Shown: one piece after another, positions 19,668 through 33,480 of the stretch | How the letters are laid out: every line of letters begins with the position of its first letter | How positions within the stretch are numbered: the stretch's first letter is position 1 | Origin: Istiophorus platypterus | Taxonomy: Eukaryota > Chordata > Actinopteri > Istiophoriformes > Istiophoridae | DNA: 64,000 nucleotides | Reading direction: 5' to 3' | Assembly (NCBI GenBank): GCA_016859345.1 | Contig: CM029126.1 | Location: 17,963,027 to 18,027,026, forward strand | Notes under the pieces: model-generated | Database searches by the model: none | The model's input: only the letters and a program-made list of their open reading frames with translations | Told to the model about the DNA's origin: nothing | Made by a program: the position numbers and the translations under genes

Positions 19668-22600
19668 AACATTTGCAGCACATGTGCAGTGCAGAAGGTG
19701 ATATCAAATGCAACTCACCATCTTTGTCCCTGCTAATGTGAAATCTCTTCTCTCTCTCTGTCCAGCTCTCCCTCTCTACCCTGTCTCCCCTACTTTCCCT
19801 CTTTTCACTGGTGAAAGCTATGCACTTATTACTGAGTGTAACTGTGTATTTGCTGCAGCTGTGCACTTAAAGAGAACATCCAAAAACCTGATTATATTTA
19901 ATCACAGCACTCAAAACACGTTTTTTTTTTGTTTTTTTTTACTTTTCACATTTATATCAAATGTAAGAGGAAAAAGGTACCATTATATTCAATGTGATAT
20001 ATATAATTTATATATTATTTATTTATTTATTTAGACTAGATATACCTCAAAAATTGATCAAGTTGTTAAACTATTATTCCCTTTTAGATCTGAACAAGTG
20101 ACATCTGTAATATAATAAGTAAGCTGTCGAGTCCTGTATACCGTGTTATACAGGACCTTACTTTTGCCAGTAATCTCTTCCACATATTGTATTTTCATTT
20201 CGGTTTGTGGCATTAGAACAGTACTTTACTGTAGTATGATTAAAAAGAGTTACTATAACTATTTTGTTCAGAAAAAACATATATCTAATTGTATTTGGAT
20301 TACCAATGACATATGTTAGTTATGAAGGTGGTTAATGAAAAGCCAGTCATTCAGTATTTACGACAGATGCTTGATAATTAGTCCATTAACTACCATTTGG
20401 AATATAGCTCCAGAATTTAATGTAAAGACAAATTACCATCATAAATCAAGACTTGCTCAGACCAGGTTAGTGATACCAACACTGACTCTCACTGCCAGTT
20501 ATCAATAATTCCTACTGAAAGGGAAACACAAGATGTATTACACCCTCCATCCCCTCGCCCAAAGCAGACAATTACATTGTCAAATGCTGTCTCCTACAGT
20601 ACAGCAGCCAGTACATCCAATGCCGGGTTACCTGCCAACGCTGAAACAGAAGAAGAGCAGAACAAGAACACAATGTGTTGGAACTATCACTTCACACACG
20701 CAAACCTGAACTAAGAAGAGCAGGCCGGTCAACAGCTAGACTACCTGGCAGTGATACCTTTCCCCTCCGCTTGAACTGGAGGGTCTTTCTTCAAGCCTGC
20801 CATTCCCTTGTACAGAACCCCATGTAATAATAGCCAGGACAGGCATAGAATGCTTGGGGATTCAACAGAAGCTAGCTATGTCAAATATTAACCACAGAGC
20901 TATCCACCACAACAGGCACTGGGGTGGTGTTAATGCAAATTATGTGGGAGAAGATGAGCTTTTGTTGACTTAAACATTCAGCTGGTGACTTTTTGGTAAC
21001 TCATTTATAGGTAAGTCTGCATAGATTCCTATATAGTAGCAGTGCAAAATGGTGTGTAAGGAGCAAAGCGAAAATAACAAGAATATGGTTTAAATTTATA
21101 CAAGCATTTAAAAATAATGCTAGTCATTGACAACAACATTAATTCAAATCAACATGGAAGGTATGATAGGCCACCTTATATTCCAAAAAGTTTTCCGTGA
21201 CTTTTAACTGGTTCTTTAAACCTCAGTGATAAATTTGTCTATTGTATAAAGGAAGATTTTTGAAAAAGGGAATGTTCAGTATGGCCACAAGAGAAGGAGT
21301 GGCAGTTCAGATGAGGTCAGCATATATCATAAAATGGGCTTCAATGGGGAAAAACATTATTAGAGGAAAAAAGTGTTGGCTGCAGACAGAACTGTTGCAT
21401 GTGTATGACAGCCTTGTTAACATTAGTCTGATCACATTTTATTAAATCACATCATGTCTTTTAACTGTATAGCTAATGTATTCAAAGAGTAGCCTATACA
21501 AAGGACCTGTGGCTAAACATGACCTCAGAATGAAGAGTATCTTATTGGACTATTGTAGCCATGATACCAACTGTCTCAGACTTGAAATGCCATGCATGTT
21601 ATTCCTGTTGTCATTTTCAACCACGTGCACCATTGTTCTTTACCAGGAAGCCCATTATGCATACTACTAAATGTCATGAGATCAACATACAGCATTACTG
21701 AGAGAGAAAAAGTTCTGGATAGGCATAAAATATGTATGAGCTCTGTTATTGAGACCATGTGAATCATCCGAACAAAGCATTTTTCCATGGCAAATCATGT
21801 TCACATCAAAGTTTAAAAATACACATCCACATCTTGAGGAAATGCCATCACGTTTTCTCTGTGATCTGTCTGGGCACATCTGTGGCCAATACTGTCTAGC
21901 ATGTGGTCAGCTCAGTTTCTACTGCTTTATCTCTGCTTCAGTCAGCAGGAACAATGGTAGCGGACCCAGGCCTCCAGTGCACACATGAACACACATTCAT
22001 TGTATATGCTTACAGACATGAAAACTGTGGACATGCACATGCAGTCTTTTTGCCACCATGCACACAAAACACACACAAACTAACAAACAAATACAAACAA
22101 AACAGAATCTAGCATGCCATTCAGTTAGCTTGTGGTCCACATCTTTCCAGTGTCATAACACCACTGAATACTAGGGTCTTTCATGCATCATGAAACAAAG
22201 GCTTTGGTTCTTTGGTAATGACTTGGCAACACAATCATAATCAAATATGGTTAAATAGAATTGAATAAGTTGTTTTTTGGATCACTGTTTGCACCTTGTC
22301 GAAAAATTTGAAACACACATACATGCACACACACACACGTAAAGATATGTATATATGTATAGAGAGAGAGAGAGAAAGAGAGAGCAGTTGTGAAGCCATA
22401 ATCAGCAATTGTCTATATTGTCTCACATTCAGTGAAAAAGTAAGACCTCTGTGCCGGCTTAATCTTTACACTTTAGCCAATGGGTGTATATTTGCCCATT
22501 TTTAAATTTTCATAAGCCTGTCGATCAGTGCACTGCTTGTGTGTCCTTCTATCCCAGCAAATTGCAGTGTGAGCCACTGGGCCTCTGTACAGGAAAAAAA

Positions 22601-23014
22601 AACAGTATATGGTGCCTCGCCTTTTAACTAAGATTAGTACAGTTCTGATGCACTGCAGCCTTTAAAATATGTATCAAAGCTGTTCAAATGCCAGCAGTTG
22701 GTATGTGGCAAGCAGGGGTGGCAGTGGCTTGGACGATTGGAGTTATCCCAACTTCCAAGTCCTCAGCAGGCTACCCCCCGCCTGTTGTTGGCTTGCCCAC
22801 CATCGCAATCACTGGTTCTTCACATGAAAAAAACAAAACGGGGGAAGAGTGCAGTCACGATTAGAAAGAGAGATGGATAGATAGAGGGACAGAGGGGGGA
22901 TGAAGGCAGGAAGCATGGTGGCTCTATCTTGTCTCTGAGCAAGGTCTGCTCCTTGATTGCCCAGCCTCCTTGCTCACCTTCCTTCTCTCTCTCTCTCTCT
23001 GTCTCCCTCCTCTC
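19668..23014. other. Non-coding desert DNA
   Basis: No gene is seen. Mostly AT-rich unique sequence. It contains T runs at about 19921-19939, a TTTA repeat at about 20014-20033, a GA repeat at 22361-22384 and a CT patch at about 22984-23020. Open frames reach at most about 80 codons outside repeats. Confidence 0.7.
20131..20156. repeat. Perfect 10-bp inverted repeat
   Basis: Arms GTCCTGTATA (20131-20140) and its exact complement (20147-20156) flank a 6-base CCGTGT loop. It is followed by CTTACTTTTGCC rather than a T run. It lies in gene-free DNA. Confidence 0.85.
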
Positions 23015-23020
23015 ATCTCT

Positions 23021-23250
23021 CTCTTTCCTTGGGAAAGCACTTGCTGAGAAAATCTTTATGAACTCCTGGGCCTGTCGGCGATGCTGGGGCTGCTTAAAAA
23101 CCTGCCAGTTTAACAGCCATGTGTATGGGCTCGGCCCCGGATAAAGCACTTGGAAGTGGCAGGGCTTACACCATAGGGTGAGTCTTTATGAGGGGCCCTC
23201 CTGTGTGGCGGCCGCTGCTGTGGCTGTTAATTGGCACACTCTGAAGAGCT
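23021..23250. promoter_or_regulatory. Candidate conserved block, GC-richer than its surroundings
   Basis: Contains GGCCTGTCGGCGATGCTGGGG, GGCTCGGCCCCGGATAAAGC, a GCGGCCGC word at 23208-23215 and GCTGTTAATTGGCAC at about 23223. CpG words are frequent here, while the flanks are nearly CpG-free. The 71-79-codon frames across it match no family I know. It is treated as a candidate enhancer and lies 90 bp before the paired inverted repeats at 23341. Confidence 0.35.
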
Positions 23251-23340
23251 GTATATCTGCCCTTCATAATCCAGACACAGGCGGAGGCAGTGGGGAAAAC
23301 CAAACGTTTATCCAACACTCATGCCCCAAGCTCACTCTCT

Positions 23341-23369
23341 GCTCTCTCTACTGCACCAGTAGAGAGAGC
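23341..23369. repeat. Perfect 12-bp inverted repeat (first of a pair)
   Basis: Arms GCTCTCTCTACT (23341-23352) and AGTAGAGAGAGC (23358-23369) are exact complements around a 5-base GCACC loop. The second hairpin starts at the very next base. Confidence 0.9.
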
Positions 23370-23415
23370 ACATGTGGCTATATGCTATACATGTGGTTAG
23401 TATATAGCCACATGT
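23370..23415. repeat. 18-bp inverted repeat (second of a pair)
   Basis: Arms 23370-23387 and 23398-23415 pair over 18 positions, with a single G:T at 23384/23401. The outer 14 pairs are perfect. The loop of about 10 bases repeats the ACATGTGG word of the arm. It is joined directly to the 12-bp hairpin on its left. Confidence 0.9.
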
Positions 23416-26400
23416 AATACAGGCTTTACCAAATGCACCTTTTTACTAAAAAACATAGGAGGAAGATACTTTTTCCCCCTCAGTATTTGGGTATTTAAAA
23501 GATAAGCTGCAAGGCCTCTGACTGACATTAAACATGGACTCACATTTTGCACGTGCATTAAAGTAAGAATAATACTACCAACCACATATGCATACACATG
23601 GCTGCAAACAATAACACACAAGGATACAGTATACAGAGCCCCACAGGAACCCGAGCCATGCGTTAAGCAGCTTGGCCCTGGTGCACCATGGGAAGAAAAT
23701 AAACACACTGGTCCAGCATACTCCAGGATACCATTTCCTCCTCAGCTGTGTTTTCTCTTGTGCATTTGTGTATGTGTGTGTGTTGGTCAGTTAATGTTGG
23801 CGTATTAGCTTTTGCTGGTATTAGCAGTGTTTACCGAGTCCTGCAGTGAGATCAAACAGTGCTTATGTCACAATAATTGCATTCTGGCTTTTCTTTTCTT
23901 TCTGCAACACTTAGAAGCTAAACTTTATCAGAGGCACCTTTCTTTTGCCCCTCCAGCTGACAAAATCACCAATCTGTTCTGCTAAGGGACCTTAATTTCT
24001 AGAGACAACTGATTATAATGGATTTGTGTCTTAATGTGATATACAGACAGACAGTCTGTTTCCTTTGAAAAGCATTCATCCCTCTGATTTTCCCAAGTCA
24101 AATTATCTTTTGAATTATTGTGTCCATTTTTCCTACCTATTAGTGAGAACCTAAACACAACAGCAGAAAAATCACACAACAGATTTTAAAACTGCCCATG
24201 GTCTGAAAACCACTAACTAACCACTAATAGAAAGGAAAAGCAATGTCAGAAAAAAAAAAAAAAAATTAATAAAAAAAAAGTAGTCAATAGATGGCTGTTT
24301 TTCTTTTAGATGATTGAAGTGAACACTAGTCTATCCAGCATATAATGAGCCGTACCCAAATTTGTTGCTTCTTTTGGTGCAACATTAAACATTTGGTCAA
24401 TGAGGATATTTCTATTCAGCTGAACATATATTGTTCTTTGTTCTGTGAAAATTATGCATAAGAAATTAAAGAGGAGAACTTGTGTCCTATCACTTAAAAA
24501 AAATATTATTTGACTGTGGCTTTTGTAAAAGATAATGAAAACTAGTGAAGATATAGGAACTGTCCTACGGTTCACCTGTTTGTGACAGAAGCAGCATTAC
24601 TTGAACACTTTAAAACCTAAAGCTGTTGAGCTGTAAGGGTTAACTTTAGGTTTAAGTTTAGGCAAAAGAAATAATTTTGGTTAACCCTGACCCGAAGTTT
24701 TTTGTTATGTATGAAAAAGAAAAACTTTTGTTTAAAATGATAACTTGCATCATTCAAACATCTTTGTATGAGCTGAGACTAAATCCCAGTTCTGCGAAGT
24801 TGAAAACAGATGTAGATGCCTCCCTACTACCCTAACCACAGCACCCTTATTTTCCAATGTATCCTTTCATTGTCAGAGTGTTTCTACTTCTGTTTCCCTC
24901 ACTTTCTTCCACTACTTGTTGTTTGCTTGCATTAACGTGTAGCTGCGCTTATAGTATATAATAAACTCATGTAAGGGACAAGACTGTCTTCATTTTATAC
25001 AATTTCAGGAAGCCTGGATCTCTGTAACACTCATTTCACATCGCCATCGTTACAGCACTCTCTGCTTAGTGCATACAGTGCAGTAATGCCAGCAGTCATT
25101 CTGCACGAGTTCATGTCAATTTTTTTCAAATGGGAAATGTATTAATTTAGAATGAAAGACTTAATATCACTCCACCTATTTCTTCTGGAAGTGACATCAG
25201 TGCTGAGTCAGACCATTACATTAGTTGGACATCAAGCTTAACTCAACAAGTGGCTCAGGTAATGTGTTGATCTTGATTAAAAGCAGCCAGGATCAGTTTT
25301 GAAGAAAGATATTACCAATATCGATATTTTTCCTTTCTCTTAATACATTATAGCGGTGGATTTCTGGGGCCATTTGGAACAAACTGAAACAGTAAAGGGA
25401 AAGAAGACAAGCCACAAAACCTGCTCATGAACCTATGCACTCAGCAAATTTTACTCATATGACAAACTGATTTACTCCAGCTACATCCCATTCCAGCCAT
25501 TGCTACACATAATGCGCACATGAAAGGCCTATGAAAAACTCAGCCATCAGCACATACCAGCGGATGACATGTATGACTAGAGACAGCTGATACGATGAGT
25601 GGCTTCACAAAAACAGAAAGGACGTGTTGAGAGCATAGAATGAGTAGAAGAAAGCTGGACCCAGAAACAAAGCAATGTTAGAATATATAAGGGAAAGAAA
25701 AGGATTAAATAATCAGAAGATAACAGAGAAGGAAAAAAGAAAAGTCGGGGACAAGAAGAAGTGTGATAGTGGGAGAGGAAGAAACAACGGGAGCTTTAGA
25801 GTGGATGATCAGCCCATAAGGTTGCCAGATGAGCTTCAGTTTAACCACAATGCTCAAAACGGAGACAAACATACGCCAGTGTCTCCTGTATGCCTTCAAC
25901 GGACGCCCCTAAATGATTGTAAACATTGATTCTCAAGGAAAGGGAGGGTTCCCCGGGGCCACTTCTGTGCACTGGATCACACTACCTCAGCAGTGGTGCT
26001 AGATAATCACCAACAGATAATGTTTGGTTTGCACAGACATTTCTGAGAAACTAATTTCACTGGTGTTGGTAAAGGCAGGGACTAGACTAGCTTTAGCAAA
26101 CAGCAGTGAATACTATCGTCCAGTTATGCTAGAACTGAGTCCAGTTATTCCTCAATAACAATAATGAACATTTAAAGCTCATGGGTTTATTGTGTTAATA
26201 AAAACTGAAAAAGCCATGGGAGAAGTTTGCAAGAAAGTTGCAGAAAGTTGCAGATGGCTTCCTTCATACTAGTCTAAATACATATTTAAGTTTAGTTGTA
26301 TAGATTATAAAAAAGAAAATAATAAACGAGGATATAGACTCATTTTATATAGACTCAGAGCAAACCCGGTGTCCTTTGCCAATAGCACTTTTTTCTCAAA

Positions 26401-28629
26401 ACCAAAAAGTTGTTTATACACACACAGAAAAACCCAAATACCCACCAAAATGCAGAAAATTCAATTTACTCACATGAAATGTTTAGTCATAAACTATGAA
26501 TGGGAATTTAAAAAGAAAAGAAACAAATTTGAAAAAAATGCTTAAAAAAAGAAACAAAAAGAAACACTGGTATTTATATATTTTATGTAAATATAGCCTT
26601 GAGTTTTGGTTTCTGAAGAGCTCCACATTGCTTGGAATCAGCTAATTACTTACTAGATTTGACACCAAACAAACCCAAACTCTCTGAGTTTACGTTAAAC
26701 AGGCTGCAGCTCTCTGGTATTCCTCACAGATGAAACATTGCATATGTCACACAGAGTGCTGCTCCTTTTGTGCCCTGTTTTCATCCCTCAAGGACTATTT
26801 TACTTTGTTTGAAGTCTCATTTATTTCACCTACATATCAGCTTCAGAAGTGATTAGGCTTTTCGTACAAACACCACAGCACAGTGTTGGTTTTTACATGG
26901 ACTTTTGGAGGCAAGCTCGTCCTCGCCTGAGCCATTAAAGACATAGCACGTCTTGACATTATTACCATTTCCAAGCTTCCCCAAAGGAATACATGAGGAA
27001 ACAAAATGTAAACAAACCAGACATCTGAAAGGAGATATTTAATTCAAACTTTCACATCCTCTTTTCTAAGATTGCTCGAAAATGGAAACCTGGAAGATGT
27101 TTAGATTTGAGTCCCCTGGGCTTGCTAACATTTGGCCCCTAAGTATTAATTGGTGAACTGGCAGAATGTCCACAGCTGCTTAAGGTCTCTGTAGAAATTT
27201 AAAAATGCCAAAAAGTAAATGCAATATGTAACATGTACTATGGTTGGTCTCATTTTAACACTTAGCTTGACTGCAGAATTTAACATGAACCACATATAGG
27301 TCTCTATGAGGGTTTGAAAAGCTACCATGCCCGGAGAAGACTGACTAACAGTGTGATTAAAATCCTTTCTCTCTAGACAAGGACTGATACATGAATTTTA
27401 ACAAAAACATATATAATCAGATTACACCCTTTATGTGATATGCTGAACACTGACTGAATGCTGACTCTCTCGTGTATTATTCTTGTTTCCATTTATATTA
27501 TTTAGTGGTCGGATTTATTGTGTTAGATAAAACTTGCATGGATAGCAGGCTCAAGTTTAACGTTAGAATTTGTCACATATATTTACAGAAATAAGGGCAC
27601 TTGTTATTAGGTCATGTTAACTCACCTTTGGGGAGAGAATTAATATCATAAAGTATTCACGAACGTCAACAACTCAAGATTCAGACCGTCTGGAGCAGCG
27701 GCCTATCTAAACAATGAGAACATTGTTATTTTCGTAAACCTGTTGACACAAGTCATTGAGGACCATATTATATGCCAGACAGCTGTTTCGACATGAACTC
27801 AGGGGTAAAGATGGAAAGGAAAAAAGACATACAAATAAATGTGTAAAACCTCAATGAAGTATGATTACATTATCCAGTGTCCCAGGCTGTATACTGTAAT
27901 CAAACAATTATAGGGGAGCAATTTACTGCCTGGCTACTGCTGTATGCAGACAGCTGTAGTGTCAATGCTGACTCTGTCATATGTGATATAAACAGAACAA
28001 TTACCATTATTGAAGGATATGATCAAGTTTCATGGTTGACCTATAAAAGCGCATAGAGGAAAACATTTTCACAAAATCTTCCAAAGCGCAAGGTTCCCAT
28101 GTGGCCCATGTGGCCCATAAACCACTTGAGGGTAAGAGATATAGTGTATGTGTTTGAGGCCATGTGTCATATTTATATTCTTATTTGTGTGTAGTTATAC
28201 AGTATGCCTAGCTCTACTGTGAATCTCTGTCAGCGAACAAGAAAAGGAAGGAAGGAAAGAAAGACTAAAGGAGACTGTCGAATGAAGGAGAATTTCTCAG
28301 TGAAAGAAAATGGGGGGTTGTAGACACATCACATTGCTCTCAGGCTGACACTTGCTTTGTTTGCCTGAAAAGAGAAAGAATGAGAGAAAAAAGACAAGAA
28401 AAGAAAGAAAGGAGAAGTAGAACAAAAAAATGAAGAGAGTGGCCCCCTCTTGGCAGTCCAGTAGTGTCCACCAGACATGCTTTAGGGGTTGCATTGGTGG
28501 CATTCTGGTAGAGAATCAGGGTTGCACTCATCCAAGCATGCCACACGAAGTCTCTGTGGCCAATCCACGCTGGAGGCCCTAGGACAGGGAGTTTGTGCCG
28601 CTGAAAGCTTGGGACAACATAGCTCAACA

Positions 28630-28667
<38 letters not shown>

Positions 28668-30104
28668 CACACACACACACACACACACACAAACATACAT
28701 CGAGAGAAAAGACAGGCTGGTTTCCCACAGGGCAGGGCTGAAAGCTACACCATGTTCAGCTGGTACAACATGATGAAAGTGAACTGGAACACATTGTGCT
28801 GGACTGCCACCGAAGGGACATCGCCTCTCTGGTGATCTTTTTTAAGCATGAAGCAGTGTGGGTTTTTTTGTGTGTAAACCCTATAATGTCAAATGGAGTT
28901 GTTGTAAATACTGACGCCATGTAGCCATCAATCGATTAAGTGACTTAAAGTTGTGAAGCAGCCCTTGGTGAGGCATTTCTGAAAGAATGCTGTAAGCAAG
29001 TGTTGATGTATCTATAAGTGGTCATACAAATCCATTTTGCTGCAACACAGCTTCCGTCCATATAGTGATGTAGTCACTCCATTAATATAGAAAAGATAAA
29101 ACAAAGATTTTCTGCTTCACAATTCACTTACCATTTCATTTACTTTTCATTCTAAGGTACCAGAAATGAATGTGTACTTTTGCAACAAAGCTGGAAGTTT
29201 GGAGATATTTATGTTTAACTTTTAGAGGTTTGGTAGTTTATTCATTTATAATTACCTATTTATTATGAAATAATTTCGGTTTCTAGTGAGATGCAAAAAC
29301 TGAACTTACCAATTGATTATCAGGCATTACCGGGTATTATGTAGAATCATGTTGAAGCAAAGAAAGCATTTCAATCAACTTTAAGTGTTGAGTACCTAAA
29401 AAGACATTACCACTAGGCAGTAGTACACATCCCTTAGCCACATAGACACACTTTTTGTCAGCCATTTTTTGAGCAAGAGTTTGTGTGTTAGGGTCAAAGC
29501 CGACCTCTTGACACAGGGAGTTTATACATGCTAATGAGGGTTGCACTCTAACCTCATCACTAAGTTCACATGGCATGCACATGGGCGTGCTCCTTGTGTT
29601 TATGTGGGATCAATGTGTCGATCATTGAACTGAGTGGTGAAGAGCTTTCAGTCGGAGACCCTGAAACAACACAAAACAAAAAATGAAAGAAAAAGAGATG
29701 GGGGAAGCTGGGAAGTATCAGGGACAAATCACACTTTAAACACAACTTTGGAAGCTCATCTTGAAATTTAAAATTATTTTCTGGGCCTTAAGTTATTTTC
29801 TTTATTTCAATGATCACTGTATAACTATCCTCCATAGTGCTAGTCATTAAATTAAATATTTGATTTATTTTCTGTCAGTCATGTTCATATTTTACCTGCA
29901 ATTTAAAGTTAACAACAGCATTTCAATCCAAAATTGCATAATATTATATTTATACCCACTCTCATCTGAGGGGGTGAACTTTCATTACTAAACTTTCTTT
30001 TTGAATACACACACACATATACAAAAAAAATGCTTAGGAAAAGTTGCAGCTTTGAAAACTCACTTTTCTCAGCCAAACTTCTTATACATATTTGCAAGAA
30101 AATC
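23416..30104. other. Non-coding desert DNA
   Basis: No gene is supported over about 6.7 kb. The DNA is AT-rich, with A runs at about 24249-24279, a polypurine stretch at 25675-25800, a CCCATGTGG tandem duplication at about 28096-28114, and CT then CA repeats at 28633-28690. The longest open frames (118 and 94 codons near 28340-28773) depend on the microsatellite. No splice-bounded conserved frame was recognised. Confidence 0.65.
28633..28690. repeat. Compound (CT)n-(CA)n microsatellite
   Basis: CT repeat at 28633-28664 runs directly into CA repeat at about 28666-28690. Frames through it read Ser-Leu and Thr-His or Cys-Val and Arg-Glu. Confidence 0.95.
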
Positions 30105-30360
30105 AAAGCCTCTTTGTGGGGCTTGCCCTAATCCTTTCTCCGGCACATAAAGGATGTACCTTTAAACTGGCTTTCACTCCTCTGACAACCATGCAAATTG
30201 GTGAGAGGTAGGATGCCATCTCATTGACATTGTTTGTTAGAATAACATAGCACGGGGGAAAGGTCCCATCTCAGACATTCCACTGAAGCCCTCCCCTCTG
30301 TGAAGTTGCCTGATGAATTGTCACAAGCTTGTTATTTGCCATTAGGTTCTAGCATTTCTT
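30105..30360. promoter_or_regulatory. Candidate conserved non-coding block
   Basis: Balanced unique sequence with ATCAAAGCC at about 30101, CCATGCAAATTGG at about 30189 (an octamer-like ATGCAAAT) and GCACGGGGGAAAGG. No open frame of note. Candidate enhancer by texture. Confidence 0.32.
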
Positions 30361-30949
30361 CCTTCTGTTGGCCAAACTAATTCAATCTTTTTGGGGGGTA
30401 ATCTCATTGAATCTCCTGGGCGGTTCTGGAGGAACCTTTTTCCATTCTTTTACCCTCTTTATTTTTCTTCACATACTGTTTTACCTGACCCAGTTTTTTT
30501 GGATACAGTTTGATTCCTTACAATATTATCTCTAAACATTTTTTGTGGATATCTTGTAATTGTTCTATATTCACATCAACTTAATTTATCATACGATTAT
30601 CTTATGAGTGTTATTTTTGCTTCCTTGTGAATGTTGCCAGGAAGGATAATTTTTTTTAGCAAACAATGTTAACACTGTCTATCAGTAAAACAAATAATTT
30701 CAGTTATTTATTTTTGACAAATTCCATTATTGGTAGATGATGTTGTTACAGAAAAAAACATGACCTTCTTTTTAACTTGTAGTCCCTGTCTACATTTAAA
30801 AATATATCGGCATTTGCATCAAATGTCGAAGTATTTTGACCAAATTATACTCACATACCTCTTCTGCAATTGTGTTAAATACACATAATTTCAGAGTTCC
30901 TCTGTGATAGACTTTGAAAAGGACAGGAATATGTATGTTTACTTACAAT

Positions 30950-31280
30950 GATCCAACCTAAAGGGCATCAATCAGAAGCCACATTGTAATAAGCTCCAGA
31001 AGTGTGCTGAGATCAGAGCACGGCACTGCTAACAACCATATCCTTTTGATAGCAGTGTGACTAAGAGTTTAATTTGGGAGCGGCCATCACTTCAAAGGAA
31101 GATGTGAGTATTTTCCTGCTTATTTGCACCCCCAATGGGGCCTATACATTAGAGTATAACTATGCCTCAGTCCTCCGCTCATGCACTAATGCCATCCTGA
31201 TTTCCTAATTTCTCATGTCAGCAACTTCTTCTGGGGAGAGAGAAGAGGACAATTAGGGGACAATTGAACATGATTGTGAT
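30950..31280. promoter_or_regulatory. Candidate conserved non-coding block
   Basis: Unique sequence that includes GGGCATCAATCAGAAGCC, GTTTAATTTGGGAGCGGCC, CACTTCAAAGGAAG and CTCATGCACTAATGCC. It stands between AT-rich, T-run-bearing segments. No coding potential is seen. Confidence 0.33.
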
Positions 31281-33289
31281 GGGAATGTTCTGTGCAGCAG
31301 CAGGCAGCCCACAAGCCACCACACTGTGGGCTGGTTTTGGTTAAGAAGAAAATGCTTTTTTTTTTTCAATCCATGTTTTTCCTCTAAGTTCATCCTCAGG
31401 ACACATCAGGAAGTGAGTGTGATGGGCAGGCAGTAAGCAGTCACAGAGGGAACACCACAGATTCTAGCTAATTAAAAACATTTAGACACTCATAGCAAAC
31501 GGGTGGTATCAAGGGTGGTTTGGTTTATTTGACAGTCCATATAACTTTGCATAAATGTGCGTCACACCTTACATTTAACTTGTTCATTTACTAAAATTAT
31601 TTCGTGATTCTGTAGGAACATTTTTCAGGGTGAGTTCACGTATTTCTTTGTATTAGGATATTACTTCAATAAGAGATGTTCACCAACTCTTTGTCAAGTA
31701 CTTGGATTCATATTCAAATATCAAATAAATATAAAAGTGCTCATGGAAAGTTATCACTGCAATGACACTCAGTCAAAAGTTAAAACTGAAATACAGTCCT
31801 GTAGTGATACATATTTGCATGGAGGTTGCAGGGTTCTACAAAATAAATAAATATTAAATAAGTAATTAATTAAGCTGAGATGATCATTGGCAGGATATCA
31901 CAGCACAGACACTTTTATAGATTTAATTTCTTAAGAGACTAATTTGACCCACTAAGGTTGCATATACCTAATGGGACTGTGGTTGCATGCACTTATTAGG
32001 TAAGTGTATGCATGTGGCTGGGGAAAGATTTCACTTATAGAGAAATTGTCATGTACTGTTTCAACCAAAGCCAAAAGTATGGACGGCCTTAAGTTTAGGA
32101 ACATGTGGTTTACCGTAGAAGAAAACATTGATCAAACTGCACAGTGGACCCGGTCACTGCCAACAAGCTTAAATCTACGAAGTTAAGGATGGTAGATGTC
32201 TATGTATGATGAATTAGAATACTGTTAAGGAACAGCTTGTTTAATGGAAAGCTGCAGCAACACACTTAACTTTCTAAGTGCTATCTCATTTCCAAAATGT
32301 CAAGCCTTTCAAATATTTTCCAGACAACAAACTCACTCCTGTGTTGAGATCTCAAGTTTCACTGATACAGTGCGTCCTTGGTTAGCGGAGTGATAAATGC
32401 ACTGTTACCAATGCCAAAAAACACAACATCAAAGTGCACCGAAAAAAAGCAAAAAAAAAAAAGCGATGATATAATAATTTCCAGTCACAGCTAGACAGTG
32501 GCATTATCTAGTTTTTAGGCCATGTATGCATTATCTTCTGTTATTGGACTATTTGTCATAAGAGAGCACTTCCCTTTGTTCAAACAAACCAGTTAGTGTT
32601 GCAGGTCCAGAGCAGGGGCCGAGAGCATTATGGTTTATCTTACCTCTCGACAAATAAACTATAATGCTGACTAATAACTGGCCTGGAATGTGAGGAAATC
32701 TTAACTCTCAGCTCAGTGTGTTGTTAAGCATAACGAACATTACAGGCCCCTCTCTATACAATGCCAAGGCTTAGTTTACTTGACTACACATGGCTGAGGC
32801 CTTTAACTGAACATTGACCCCTGGCTGAGATCTGAGAATTTACTTACACATAAACAACAGTTTTGAATTAACATAATGATAAAGGTGTCGATTGCTGAGA
32901 AGGTTTTAAAATGAATGGTGGTGGGACATGTCATGTTAAGGCGGAGAAAACAAAGTTAAGGATAACACATTTATAGCGAAAAAAATGATACATTATTTAT
33001 GTTATGATTGTAGGTTTTCTAGAAGGTATAGATGTACTGAACCTGTGGTATAATAGAGGATAGACGATAGCATCTTCATCAATCACACCACACAGTGGTT
33101 GTAAGGTTTTAAGGGGCTGTGGTGGAACAAAATCTTTATTCATACAGGAATATATTGAACATGTATCATAGACTTTCCTACTTGCTGTGCTCATAAACCT
33201 ACCAAAGTTATTTAATTTCAGTTTAACACGTAAAAAAGGGCATTATGTCCATAAATAAGTAGGTAAAAAGGTTCATGCCACTCTGTGTT
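31281..33289. other. Non-coding desert DNA
   Basis: No gene is seen. AT-rich unique DNA with an A run at about 32451-32462. The small frame at 32004-32186 shows no recognisable family. Confidence 0.7.
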
Positions 33290-33480
33290 ATGAGGAGAAG
33301 AATAGCAGAGTAGCACGGCTGTCCTGCCTGTCTATCGTTAACAGCTGAAGACACAGCAAGGCCACTCGGTGCCTCAGCCGGCTGTAGCTGTCAGGCTTTC
33401 CAGCGAGTTGACAGCCCGAGTGATAAGACCACTTTAAAGGAGAAATATCCGCCTCTCCTCCCCTTAAAGAGGAAATCTGC
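33290..33480. promoter_or_regulatory. Candidate conserved block
   Basis: GC-richer unique segment with CTCAGCCGGCTGTAGCTG, CCAGCGAGTTGACAGCCCGAG (MEIS-like TGACAG) and ACTTTAAAGGAG. It stands out from the AT-rich flanks. No frame persists across it. Confidence 0.32.
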
